A stretch of DNA of 40,621 nucleotides from NCBI RefSeq assembly GCF_900141835.1, contig NZ_FQZD01000034.1, forward strand, positions 1-40,621, given 5' to 3'. The stretch comes from Propionispora hippei DSM 15287 (lineage in GTDB: Bacteria; Bacillota; Negativicutes; Propionisporales; Propionisporaceae). The notes under the pieces were generated by a model that had not been told where the DNA came from, ran no database searches, and saw nothing but the letters and a program-made list of their open reading frames with translations. Positions 26,231-33,681 of this stretch are shown here, piece by piece (within the stretch, counting starts at the first letter, position 1; every line of letters begins with the position of its first letter). The translations under genes were made by a program, and so were the position numbers.

Positions 26231-27471
26231 TCCGGACTTTTTATATTCTGGTAATAGTCTTCCTCTGCCTTACGCTGTTAACAGGCTGCTGGAGCCGCAA
26301 AGAATTAAATGAGCTTGGCATCGTTCTGGCGGTCGCCCTGGATCAGGACCCGCAAAGTGACGGTATCCTTTTAACAGCACAAGTGGTAAAACCGGGAGCA
26401 CTGAAGCAAGAAGGCGGCAACGGCGGTGAAAAAGAACCGGTCCAGCTCATTACTGCCAAAGGTGCTACCATAGCCGATGCTATCAAAAACATGTCCAAGG
26501 AACTTGATCGAAAACCGTTTTTTTCTCACAATAAGCTGGTAGTCATCGATGAGCAGCTTGCCCGTAAAGGCTTATTGCCGCTTTTAGATTTTTGGGGAAG
26601 ATCTACCGAAATACGCCCCATACTCTGGCTGTTCATCGCCAAAGGAGTACCGGCCAGAGAAATCATCAGCGAAAAACACGGAATCGAAAATATCCAGGCA
26701 ACCTATTTAAATGCACTCATTAGGCGCAATACGTTTCATTCCGAAGCCAGTACCCCCAGTCTATTGGAATTTTTAAAAGATCTTGGCAGTGATACGAATG
26801 ATCCTTTTACAGGAGCTGTGGAGATTGTGGACGTCCTGCCCTCAACCGATAAAGAAGGAGCAGCTAAAGGGGTCAGACTGGCCGGCACCGCTGTATTCAA
26901 GAAAGATAAACTGGCCGGTTTTCTTACTGACCGTGAGACAAGAGGCCTCAATTGGGTGATCGGAGAAGTAAAGAACGGAATGATCCAGGTTCCCTCTCCG
27001 AAAGAAGCCGGTAAATTAATTACGATTAACATTAAAGACGCTACCTGCCATATCAAACCTGAATTAATAAATGGAAACTACAGTTTTACCATTAAAATTT
27101 CCGAAGAAGGCGACATTGCCGAAGAGCAGAGCCTTGACGATATTACTAAGCTTCCGGTCCTGGCGGAAATCAACCAGGCACAGCAGCAGGTTATTGAAGC
27201 AGAAGTCAGAGATACGATTCATAAGGTACAAAAAGAATATGGTACCGATATTTTCGGGTTTGGTAAAATGCTGTACGCCGACTACCCTGATGAATGGCAA
27301 AAGATTAAGACTGACTGGCCGGACATCTTTCCCCACGTGGAATATACGCTAAAAGTTACCACAAAAATAAGAAGGACCGGATTACTCCAAAAATCCCTCA
27401 TCGAAAAGGAAGGGCCGGAGCCGGAAGTAAACAGCAGAAACAGACCCTATGATATGCTAAAAGAAGAATGA
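26227..27471 (+). CDS. gerKC: Spore germination receptor subunit C, Ger(x)C lipoprotein
   Basis: 414 aa. Signal sequence ending in LTLLTGCWSRKELNELG, with lipidated Cys21; the 'GCW[SD]RxEL' start is diagnostic of Ger(x)C proteins. Later motifs include FFSHNKLVVIDEQLARKG and the C-terminal helix-strand domain ending in TLKVTTKIRRTGL. It is bound to the outer face of the inner spore membrane and completes the receptor with A and B. Its start overlaps the gerKA stop by four bases, so their synthesis is coupled. Confidence 0.93.
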   Translation: MIRTFYILVIVFLCLTLLTGCWSRKELNELGIVLAVALDQDPQSDGILLTAQVVKPGALKQEGGNGGEKEPVQLITAKGATIADAIKNMSKELDRKPFFSHNKLVVIDEQLARKGLLPLLDFWGRSTEIRPILWLFIAKGVPAREIISEKHGIENIQATYLNALIRRNTFHSEASTPSLLEFLKDLGSDTNDPFTGAVEIVDVLPSTDKEGAAKGVRLAGTAVFKKDKLAGFLTDRETRGLNWVIGEVKNGMIQVPSPKEAGKLITINIKDATCHIKPELINGNYSFTIKISEEGDIAEEQSLDDITKLPVLAEINQAQQQVIEAEVRDTIHKVQKEYGTDIFGFGKMLYADYPDEWQKIKTDWPDIFPHVEYTLKVTTKIRRTGLLQKSLIEKEGPEPEVNSRNRPYDMLKEE

Positions 27472-27578
27472 TTCGCAGCCCCGGTGACTTGGTTGACGGA
27501 TCATCCAACGGTATGTCAGCAAGAGGTGCAATTTTTTAAAAACAAACTTCATTCACTTTTTTTGCGGGGGAAACAGCA

Positions 27579-28742
27579 ATGAAAACCAAAGTACGCATCA
27601 GCAACTATCAGATTTTTTGCTTACTGGTTATGCATTCTTTAGGCAGTTCCACCATCTTTGCCCTGGGAATACGGGCCAAACAGGATGCCTGGCTTGTCGT
27701 CCTGTCCGGTCTGGTCCTTGGCTTTGGCATCATATGGCTGCACACGGAATTGCAGAAGCACTACCCGGAGAACAATCTGACCGAGATCAATGCAGCCGTC
27801 TTAGGGAAATTTTTAGGCAGCCTTGTCACGCTTTCCTTTGCCGGCTATTTTATCTGGGTCTCCACTTTAAATTTCAGTGAATTTGCCGAACTTATCGGTA
27901 TCACCATACTTCCCGACACTCCCATTTTGGCGATTCAGTGCACTTTTATCCTGCTCATCATCTATCTTACCTATAACGGCATAGAAGTACTGGCCCGGAT
28001 GAGTGAGTTTCTCATGCCTATCGTCATGTTATCCCTTATACTGATGTATGGATTAACCGTCATATCCGGCAATGCCCATCTTCTGGAACTGCAGCCCATT
28101 CTTGCCAATGGAATAAAGCCCGTTTTAGCAGAGGTTTATCCCTCTTTTTCCACTTTTCCCTACGGCGAAGATGTCGTTTTTCTTATGTTTTACTGTTATT
28201 CAAACAACACCAAACTGATTCGAAAGTACGCATTTTCCGCGATCTTCCTGCTAGGTGCCTCACTGGTCGCTTCCACCATACTGATCATCGCCGTGCTGGG
28301 CGTCCCCCTTGCGGCAGCGACAACCATTCCCTTGATCGAAGTTGTCAAGATGATTAATATTGGCAACATCATTACCAATATCGATGCCATTGCCGTCATC
28401 GTGATTTTTGTCGGCGGACTATTTAAAGCCATGCTGTTTTTTTACGGCTCGGTGCTGGCCCTGACAACCCTGCTTAAGCTAAAAAGAAAGAGGGTTATCA
28501 TCGCTATGGCAATATTTCTGGTCTGGATTAACCTGACCGCCATACCCAATTTTGTTTTCCACCGTTTTATCGGAATCTCCTTCGGCAACAGTTATATTCA
28601 TGAACTTTATACCATTTATCTCCCGTTGATGCTGTTGATCATTACCTGGCTGAAAGCATTCAACAGTAAATTAAAAACCGCCGGTGATGGCCAAAAGACC
28701 CGCTCATGCACAACTACAGAATATTGCCGGGAAGGAGATTAG
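27579..28742 (+). CDS. gerKB: Spore germination receptor subunit B, GerB-family permease
   Basis: 387 aa with about ten hydrophobic segments in the amino acid/polyamine transporter-like fold. It begins VRISNYQIFCLLVMHSLGSS and includes the family's LPDTPILAIQ and YGEDVVFLMFY stretches. The B subunit is thought to hold the nutrient-binding site. The ribosome site GCGGGGGAA precedes ATG 27579. A 107-base gap separates it from gerKC; no clear second promoter was found there. The order A-C-B is that of the gerK operon of Bacillus subtilis. Confidence 0.92.
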   Translation: MKTKVRISNYQIFCLLVMHSLGSSTIFALGIRAKQDAWLVVLSGLVLGFGIIWLHTELQKHYPENNLTEINAAVLGKFLGSLVTLSFAGYFIWVSTLNFSEFAELIGITILPDTPILAIQCTFILLIIYLTYNGIEVLARMSEFLMPIVMLSLILMYGLTVISGNAHLLELQPILANGIKPVLAEVYPSFSTFPYGEDVVFLMFYCYSNNTKLIRKYAFSAIFLLGASLVASTILIIAVLGVPLAAATTIPLIEVVKMINIGNIITNIDAIAVIVIFVGGLFKAMLFFYGSVLALTTLLKLKRKRVIIAMAIFLVWINLTAIPNFVFHRFIGISFGNSYIHELYTIYLPLMLLIITWLKAFNSKLKTAGDGQKTRSCTTTEYCREGD

Positions 28743-28744
28743 CC

Positions 28745-28885
28745 ATGCCGACACTGGAGCTTTTACAAAACGTCGGGCCCTATCCGGCCAGCATCTATCT
28801 GAGCGGCTTGTTCTCGCTCTTTTTTACCGGCCTTGTTGCCGTCTACTATGTCTTTGTCTGCCTTTATTCCTTTGTGCGCCGCTAA
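28745..28885 (+). CDS. 46-aa single-helix membrane peptide at the end of the ger operon (possible D subunit)
   Basis: ATG 28745 opens two bases after the gerKB stop codon, with GGAAGGAG seven bases upstream, and ends at TAA 28883-28885. The peptide starts MPTLELLQNVGPYPASIYLS and then forms one hydrophobic helix (GLFSLFFTGLVAVYYVFVCL) and a short YSFVRR tail. The tight coupling and excellent ribosome site argue that it is real. Several Bacillus ger operons carry a small membrane 'D' subunit that tunes receptor activity; this peptide sits in the equivalent place but is shorter and has only one helix. Homology to those proteins is not shown here. Confidence 0.75.
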   Translation: MPTLELLQNVGPYPASIYLSGLFSLFFTGLVAVYYVFVCLYSFVRR

Positions 28886-28891
28886 AACAAA

Positions 28892-28938
28892 AAACCTTAC
28901 ACAGCAAGTGGCATGATAGCTACTCGCGTGTAAGGTTT
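28892..28938. terminator. Bidirectional terminator between the ger operon and proA
   Basis: AAACCTTACAC and GTGTAAGGTTT form an 11-bp stem around a 25-base loop. T-rich sequence flanks it on both strands (TTTTTTGTTTT on the minus strand), so it can end both the ger and the proA transcripts. Confidence 0.75.
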
Positions 28939-28946
28939 ATACCTTT

Positions 28947-30242
28947 TTATAAAGGAAAATCCTTATTGATTTTTTTATGGGTAAAGCGCCGGGAACGGTT
29001 GGCATACTCCTCTACAATATGGCCGTTGCCGATCACCTTATATTTATAGATAATCATACCTTCCAGACCGACCGGACCGCGGGCGTGAATCTTGCTGGTA
29101 CTGATTCCCACTTCAGCGCCAAATCCGTAACGGAAGCCGTCGCTAAACCGGGTCGAACAGTTCCACATCACATTGCCGGAATCCACATATTCCATAAACT
29201 GTGCGGCCTTTTCCCGGTTTTTGGTGATGATGCTGTCAGTATGGCCGGAACCATAGGTATTGATATGCCGGACAGCATCCTCCAGACCGGCAACCAGCCT
29301 GATAGCCAGCTTATAGTCAAGATACTCGGTCTTCCAGTCCTCTTCCGTAGCCGCCGCGATGGGAATAATGGAACAGGTTTTAGGACAGCCAACCAATTCC
29401 ACCTGCTTTTTATCCAGCTCGGCTTTGAGTCTGGGTAAAAATTCCGGTGCCACTCGCTCGTGAACCAGCAGCGTCTCCAATGCGTTACACACTGAAACAT
29501 ACTGAGTCTTGGAATCGGTAACCAGCCTGACCGCCATAGCCACATCAGCCTCATCGTCTACATAGGCATGGCAAATTCCGTCGGCGTGGCCCATAACGGG
29601 AATCTTGGAGTTATTCATAATGTACTGGACAAACTCATTGGAACCGCGGGGAATAATCAAATCAATATAACAGTCCATTTTCAGCATGGCGCTGACATCC
29701 TCGCGGGTTTCTAAGAGCGCCAGCCAGTTGGCCGGCAGGCCGGCTTCCAGCGTAGCCTGCCGGATTACCTCGGCCAGCATCCGGTTGGTTTCGCGGGCTT
29801 CCGAGCCGCCTTTTAAGAGTACGCTGTTGCCGCTTTTCAGGCAAATGGTGGAAATCTGAACCAGCGCATCGGGGCGTGATTCAAATATCACACCGATCAC
29901 ACCGATCGGACAGGTCACCCGGTACAGCTCCAAGCCTTCATCCAATTCGGTGGCCAGCATAGTTTTGCCTACCGGGTTTTCCAAACCAATCAGGCTATGA
30001 ATTCCGTCAATGGCATCCTGCAGTTTTGCCTCATCAAATTTCAGGCGCTTGAGTAAAGGAGCCGCCAACTTTTCCTGTTCACTCCGTCTCAGATCCGCCT
30101 CATTGGCCTTTATAATTTCGTCTTTACGCGCCAGAAGCGCTTCGGCAATGCGGGCCAACGCGTGATTTTTCAGTTCCGCACCGGCTCCGGCCAACTGGAT
30201 TGAAGCTTCCTTCACCTGCCGCGCCAACGTCTCCATACTCAT
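28947..30242 (-). CDS. proA: Gamma-glutamyl phosphate reductase
   Basis: About 431 aa, a normal length. Features are the N-terminal ALARIAEALLARKDEIIKAN, GVIFESRPDALVQI, the catalytic Cys in YVSVCNALETLLVH, and TRFSDGFRYGFGAEVGIST with KIHARGPVGLEG near the end. It reduces gamma-glutamyl phosphate with NADPH to glutamate semialdehyde, the second step of proline synthesis. ATG 30242 follows CAGGAGGG; a frame extending to 30272 has no ribosome site. The partner gene proB is not in the window. The PHP gene lies 78 bases upstream on the same strand. Confidence 0.95.
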   Translation of the reverse strand: MSMETLARQVKEASIQLAGAGAELKNHALARIAEALLARKDEIIKANEADLRRSEQEKLAAPLLKRLKFDEAKLQDAIDGIHSLIGLENPVGKTMLATELDEGLELYRVTCPIGVIGVIFESRPDALVQISTICLKSGNSVLLKGGSEARETNRMLAEVIRQATLEAGLPANWLALLETREDVSAMLKMDCYIDLIIPRGSNEFVQYIMNNSKIPVMGHADGICHAYVDDEADVAMAVRLVTDSKTQYVSVCNALETLLVHERVAPEFLPRLKAELDKKQVELVGCPKTCSIIPIAAATEEDWKTEYLDYKLAIRLVAGLEDAVRHINTYGSGHTDSIITKNREKAAQFMEYVDSGNVMWNCSTRFSDGFRYGFGAEVGISTSKIHARGPVGLEGMIIYKYKVIGNGHIVEEYANRSRRFTHKKINKDFPL

Positions 30243-30320
30243 ACCTTTACCCTCCTGAGTAAGCCTACCCATTGTAGTATTACCGTATTTTACATCGTTA
30301 CTACTTCGCTGTTGTTAAAG

Positions 30321-31196
30321 TCATTTCCTGCCGCTTTGCCGGGAATTAAGCGTCTCCCGGATGGCTTTGTAAATACAAAAGGGCACGCCAAAACTCCCAT
30401 CCCCTGTGCCTAAGTCAATGCCGCTCCGGTTGGCGCCATGAAAATCGGTGCCGCCCGACGGCAGTAAATCAAATTCGGCAATCAGTTCATCGGCATAGGC
30501 AGTTTCGGCAGGACTGAAGGAAGGATAGAACCGTTCCAGCCCGTCAAGCCCTTTTTCTTTTAAATACATTATATGTTTTTTCATCTCTGCCGGTGAATAG
30601 CCGGCCAGCCCAATCCGTTTGGTATAATGGGCCAAGAAGGAAAGTCCGCCTGCTGCCTTTATTGTTTTCAAAGCACTTTCCACCGTCCACATTTCAGCTT
30701 CGCCATAGGGAATTCTATCCAGATAAATATCCCATACGTCCTGCGGTTCGGCACATAAGCGATTCGCCATAAAATATCGCAATACCGCATACCGGTCCAA
30801 ATATTGGCCGGCCTTGTAAGATATAAGGAGTTCACGGGTTATAGCGACACCCTGTTCGTTCAACCGGGCGATAATCCCATCAATACTGGCATCCCGGTTC
30901 TGTTTAATCCTTTGATAAGCTTCGGCAAATTCGCGGTTATATAGATCAATGCCCAGACCAAGAATATGCAGGGTTTTGCCGTCCTCATAACAGGCGCTGA
31001 TTTCAATACCCGGCACAAGTTGAACCTGGTATTCACCAGCCGCCTGCTGCGCTTCGGCAATTCCTTCAATACAGTCATGGTCGGTCAGTGCAATCACGCC
31101 GATACGGTTCCTGGCTGCAAGTTCAATCACTTGCCGCGGGCTTAGCGTGCCATCCGATAAATAGGAATGTGTATGTAAGTCAATCTCGGCCGGCAT
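30321..31196 (-). CDS. PHP-domain phosphoesterase (RNase AM/TrpH-like)
   Basis: 291 aa. The PHP metal sites are clear: DLHTHSYLSDGTLSP, ALTDHDCIEGI, VPGIEISACYE, then FLAHYTKR and the C-terminal GGTDFHGAN with two ligands. The length and order match the YciV/TrpH family. In Escherichia coli the member Rnm (RNase AM) is a 5' to 3' exonuclease trimming 5S and 23S rRNA ends; other members hydrolyse 3',5'-bisnucleotides. It has its own strong promoter at 31224-31253, whose -35 lies in the terminator of the gene before. A GGGGG site precedes the start. It may be co-transcribed with proA. Confidence 0.85.
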   Translation of the reverse strand: MPAEIDLHTHSYLSDGTLSPRQVIELAARNRIGVIALTDHDCIEGIAEAQQAAGEYQVQLVPGIEISACYEDGKTLHILGLGIDLYNREFAEAYQRIKQNRDASIDGIIARLNEQGVAITRELLISYKAGQYLDRYAVLRYFMANRLCAEPQDVWDIYLDRIPYGEAEMWTVESALKTIKAAGGLSFLAHYTKRIGLAGYSPAEMKKHIMYLKEKGLDGLERFYPSFSPAETAYADELIAEFDLLPSGGTDFHGANRSGIDLGTGDGSFGVPFCIYKAIRETLNSRQSGRK

Positions 31197-31223
31197 AAAA
31201 ATACCCCCTATTTTGTTAGCACG

Positions 31224-31253
31224 ATTATACTATACCGACAAAAAAAGAGTCAA
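31224..31253 (-). promoter_or_regulatory. SigA promoter of the PHP gene
   Basis: On the minus strand TTGACT, 18 bases, TATAAT. The -35 hexamer lies in the 3' arm of the terminator of the preceding small membrane protein gene. Confidence 0.65.
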
Positions 31254-31273
31254 GGAAACTTCTCCTTGGCTCC
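31241..31273 (-). terminator. Terminator of the small membrane protein gene
   Basis: GAGCCAAGGA, a short loop, TCCTTGACTC followed by TTTTTTT on the minus strand. There is one mismatch in ten pairs. Confidence 0.6.
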
Positions 31274-31289
31274 ATTATGTTGACTGGCT

Positions 31290-31502
31290 TTAATGGTACC
31301 GCTGCCTACGGTGATTGAGGAATACATAACTTAAAAACAGTGTGACAAAAACAACATTCAGGCCTATAAAAAATACTTTCTGCGATACTCCCAGAATAGG
31401 CTGAATATACTGTCCGACAAAGACGAAGAAAATAAATGATGGGAGATATGCCATACAATAGAGAAGGCCCAGTCCGAATAAAATGACGAGCAGGTTTCGC
31501 AT
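31290..31502 (-). CDS. Small two-helix membrane protein, unknown
   Basis: About 70 aa with two membrane segments: LLVILFGLGLLYCMAYLPSF and VFFIGLNVVFVTLFLSYVFL, and a basic tail (NHRRQRYH). It has its own promoter (31541-31570) and terminator (31241-31273), so it is a separate unit. I choose ATG 31502, after GGAAGGGG. Just before it is a stronger AGGAGGAAAA site followed by a six-codon frame (MFGRGR) that ends right at this start, possibly a coupling mini-ORF. The family is not recognised. Confidence 0.65.
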   Translation of the reverse strand: MRNLLVILFGLGLLYCMAYLPSFIFFVFVGQYIQPILGVSQKVFFIGLNVVFVTLFLSYVFLNHRRQRYH

Positions 31503-31540
31503 TTCATCGTCCCCTTCCAAACATTTTTCCTCCTACTATA

Positions 31541-31570
31541 ATTGTATGACTCTTTAGATAATTCCGTCAA
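31541..31570 (-). promoter_or_regulatory. SigA promoter of the small membrane protein gene
   Basis: On the minus strand TTGACG, 18 bases, TACAAT, followed within about 10 bases by AGGAGG. Confidence 0.6.
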
Positions 31571-31602
31571 TACATTTATCGATTTATTTTATTACCTGTT
31601 TT

Positions 31603-32052
31603 TTATGTTTCCAGCATGGCCGTAATCCGGTTTAGCTGTTGAAGCGCTGCAGGTTCAATTTTCAGGGTACGTGTCGCCTGTCCCGACCCGCCATAAACAA
31701 AATCATAGCGAAACAAGCGCCGGTCTAAAATATAAGGCACCGAAAGGCCGATCATCGGAACACAGCCTGCAGCAAAGCCCGTTACCTGTTCGACTTCCTT
31801 CCGGCTTGCCAGGCAAACCCGTTTGCAATTTACCAGAGCGGCAATTTCCTTAAAGTTAACTTTTCCGCGGTCACCGGCTATCACCAGCGCCTTATACCCA
31901 TCCTCTGTTTTTAAAAACAGGGTAGGTGCCGTCTGACCCTCGACGATATGAAAATAAGCAGCACCCTCCTGCACTGAAAGTAGGGGAGTATCATGCAATA
32001 TCAATTCGTATGCGTAACCACTGTTTCGCAGCAGGTTTGCGACTCTATCCAT
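31603..32052 (-). CDS. YbaK/ProX-like aminoacyl-tRNA deacylase
   Basis: About 149 aa of the YbaK/prolyl-tRNA synthetase-associated domain family. Visible motifs are the HDTPLLSVQEGAAYF segment, TLFLKTEDGYKALVIAGDR with the conserved Lys, and the GCVPMIGLSVPYILDRRLF loop, equivalent to the 'G..pp.g......D' region. Proteins of this family free tRNA from wrongly attached amino acids (for example Cys or Ala on tRNA-Pro). The specific substrate is not clear from sequence. ATG 32052 lies seven bases past the DAHP synthase stop; an alternative TTG at 32070 would overlap that gene. It is probably co-transcribed with it. Confidence 0.8.
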   Translation of the reverse strand: MDRVANLLRNSGYAYELILHDTPLLSVQEGAAYFHIVEGQTAPTLFLKTEDGYKALVIAGDRGKVNFKEIAALVNCKRVCLASRKEVEQVTGFAAGCVPMIGLSVPYILDRRLFRYDFVYGGSGQATRTLKIEPAALQQLNRITAMLET

Positions 32053-32059
32053 AAGCTGC

Positions 32060-32899
32060 CTACTCGCCAACGGCTTTTTGCCGTGCTAATCCGCCAAGAA
32101 ATCCAGATAAGGCCCGAAGCTCCTGCATCAGTAAAAAATATTCCTGGGGATACAGAGACTGGGGACCGTCGCATAGGGCGATCTCCGGGTTGGGATGCAT
32201 CTCAATCATGATGCCGTCCGCCCCGGCGGCCAAAGCGGCCAGAGACATCGGGGCCACCAGATCGCGCCGGCCAGTTGCATGACTGGGATCGACGATGACC
32301 GGCAGATGGCTGGCTTGCTTTAGCGCCGGAATAACACTCATGTCCAGCGTATTCCTGCTATGCGTAGCAAAGGTGCGAATTCCCCGTTCGCAAAAAACAA
32401 CTTGTTGATTGCCTTCGCACAAAATATATTCGGCCGCCTGAAGCCATTCGTCCATAGTTGCTGCAAGCCCCCGCTTTAATACGACCGGTTTCTGGGATCG
32501 TCCCGCCGCTTTAAGCAGGGAAAAGTTTTGCATATTCCGGGCGCCAATCTGTAACAGGTCTGCATACTGTGCCACGACCGGCACTGCGTCCGGCTCCAGC
32601 ACTTCCGTAACAATTTTTAACCCGGTCAGGGCACGGGCCTCCGCCATATACTCCAGTCCCTTCTCAGCCAGGCCCTGAAAATCGTAGGGCGATGTCCGCG
32701 GCTTAAAGGCGCCGCCCCGCATAATCTGCGCGCCGCCCTGACGTACCAGTCTGGCCGTAGCCAATAGCTGCTCCTTCGATTCCACGGCACAAGGGCCGGC
32801 AATAAACACTTTGGCGGTGCCGCCAATAACCACATCGCCTACGCGGATGACCGTATCTTCAGCCTTATATTCCCGGGAAACCAGTCTGTAACCTCCCAT
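32060..32899 (-). CDS. aroF: 3-deoxy-7-phosphoheptulonate (DAHP) synthase
   Basis: 279 aa, single-domain DAHP synthase of the KDO8P-synthase-like (I-beta) class without a regulatory ACT domain. Motifs include [76 protein letters not shown] and [17 protein letters not shown]. It condenses phosphoenolpyruvate and erythrose-4-phosphate, the entry step to chorismate and the aromatic amino acids. With no allosteric domain, control seems to be at the RNA level through the T-box leader upstream (33008-33391). ATG 32899 is preceded by GGAGGG. Confidence 0.94.
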   Translation of the reverse strand: MGGYRLVSREYKAEDTVIRVGDVVIGGTAKVFIAGPCAVESKEQLLATARLVRQGGAQIMRGGAFKPRTSPYDFQGLAEKGLEYMAEARALTGLKIVTEVLEPDAVPVVAQYADLLQIGARNMQNFSLLKAAGRSQKPVVLKRGLAATMDEWLQAAEYILCEGNQQVVFCERGIRTFATHSRNTLDMSVIPALKQASHLPVIVDPSHATGRRDLVAPMSLAALAAGADGIMIEMHPNPEIALCDGPQSLYPQEYFLLMQELRALSGFLGGLARQKAVGE

Positions 32900-33012
32900 A
32901 TCATACCCTCCTTATCACTTCTTAATATGTTGAGTATAAAAAGTAAGAATGATCCGCCTGTGCCAAATTCTTCTGGACACCGGCAGAAAGATTTTATGCT
33001 TTGTAACAATAC

Positions 33013-33049
33013 AAAAAAGCCATTTCCCCGGTAAGGGGCAAATGACTTT
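33013..33049 (-). terminator. T-box terminator 2 (promoter-distal)
   Basis: AAAGTCATTT-G-CCCC, loop, GGGGAAATGGCTTT followed by TTT forms a stem of 14 pairs on the minus strand; a classical intrinsic terminator after the second T-box sequence. Confidence 0.8.
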
Positions 33050-33094
33050 GCGGTGCCACCCTTATGGACGCTATGCTTTCTCCAAAGAAAACAC

Positions 33095-33129
33095 AAAAGC
33101 TATTCCACCCGCGAAGGGATGAAATAGCT
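33095..33129 (-). terminator. T-box terminator 1 (promoter-proximal)
   Basis: AGCTATTTCA-T-CCC, TTCGC loop, GGGTGGAATAGCT followed by TTTGTGTTTT forms a stem of about 13 pairs on the minus strand, after the first T-box sequence. Confidence 0.75.
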
Positions 33130-33397
33130 CGTAATGCCACCCTTTTTCGAAAACCTGCGTTTTCCTCTGTTCAGGCACGGGATATTGCTATCCGATACCC
33201 TAGCCCGCTAACGTTGGCGTACGGCCCAGCCTACCAATCCAAGGACCTTCGGTGGGCAGCTCACGGGGCCATTCCATAGCACCTTATAGGCCGGTCATTG
33301 CACCTTCGGAAACTCCGATCACCGGCTCGCTGAACTAAAGGAGAAAGCTATGTACTCATCCCGCTCAATGCTGTTATACATTCAGTTGTTATAGAAT

Positions 33398-33426
33398 ATG
33401 ATATCCTGTAAAATACTGTATGTCAA
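33398..33426 (-). promoter_or_regulatory. SigA promoter of the T-box leader
   Basis: On the minus strand TTGACA, 17 bases, TATCAT. Transcription would start near 33391, just before the specifier stem. The -35 lies nine bases past the stop codon of the 32-aa peptide gene. Confidence 0.75.
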
Positions 33427-33434
33427 GAAGAAAT

Positions 33435-33533
33435 CTATTGTATCATAGATGCTATCGATCGGCCAACGGTGTAAAGTACCAGCATGCCGGTAAATAAAAT
33501 AACCGGATGGGTACGCCATTTATAAGTTTTCAT
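33435..33533 (-). CDS. 32-aa single-helix membrane peptide, unknown
   Basis: ATG 33533 has GAGGTGA about six bases upstream and the frame ends at TAG 33435-33437. The peptide begins MKTYKWRTHP, then a hydrophobic helix (VILFTGMLVLYTVG), and ends RSIASMIQ: a positive-inside single-pass peptide. A possible promoter on the minus strand is TTGTCA, 17 bases, TACATA (about 33549-33577). It is a separate small gene upstream of the aroF T-box leader. It is too short for family recognition; the strong ribosome site and membrane pattern are the only evidence. Confidence 0.5.
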   Translation of the reverse strand: MKTYKWRTHPVILFTGMLVLYTVGRSIASMIQ

Positions 33534-33579
33534 TCCAATCACCTCGCTCACATATGTAAGGATAAAAAACAATTATGAC

Positions 33580-33600
33580 AAGGCTGTGACAAACAGCCTT
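33580..33600 (-). terminator. Hairpin after the asparaginase gene
   Basis: AAGGCTGT-GACAA-ACAGCCTT is a perfect 8-bp stem about 80 bases past the asparaginase stop, with a T-run about ten bases further on. It is a weak terminator candidate. The stretch 33601-33681 shows nothing else. Confidence 0.5.
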
Positions 33601-33681
33601 TATTGTCTCTGCTTTTAGTATGCCCTGTTGCCGGGAGATTTATTCCCCCCAAGGGTATGAAGACACGCCCTAGACTTTTTG

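Larger units (their letters stand above)
33008..33391 (-). ncRNA. T-box leader with one specifier stem and two antiterminator/terminator modules
   Basis: The minus-strand leader starts near 33391 and runs to the DAHP synthase gene. Stem I is recognisable by the AGTA/GAA loop-E pair flanked by the helix CATAGC/GCTATG and by the distal GAGCCGG region. The specifier loop reads GAATGGCC, giving UGG (Trp) at 33269-33271. Two T-box sequences follow, AAGGGTGGCATTAC (33131-33144) and AAGGGTGGCACCGC (33050-33063). Each has its own terminator. Both bulges are UGGC, which pairs with tRNA ends carrying G at the discriminator position, as in bacterial tRNA-Trp. Only about 30 bases separate the modules, so the second has no specifier stem of its own. 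Uncharged tRNA should allow aroF expression. Confidence 0.85.

Noticed and set aside
33001-33300. Repeated hairpins first considered as a CRISPR-like or IS end
   Set aside because: Read on the minus strand they are T-box sequences with terminators upstream of DAHP synthase.
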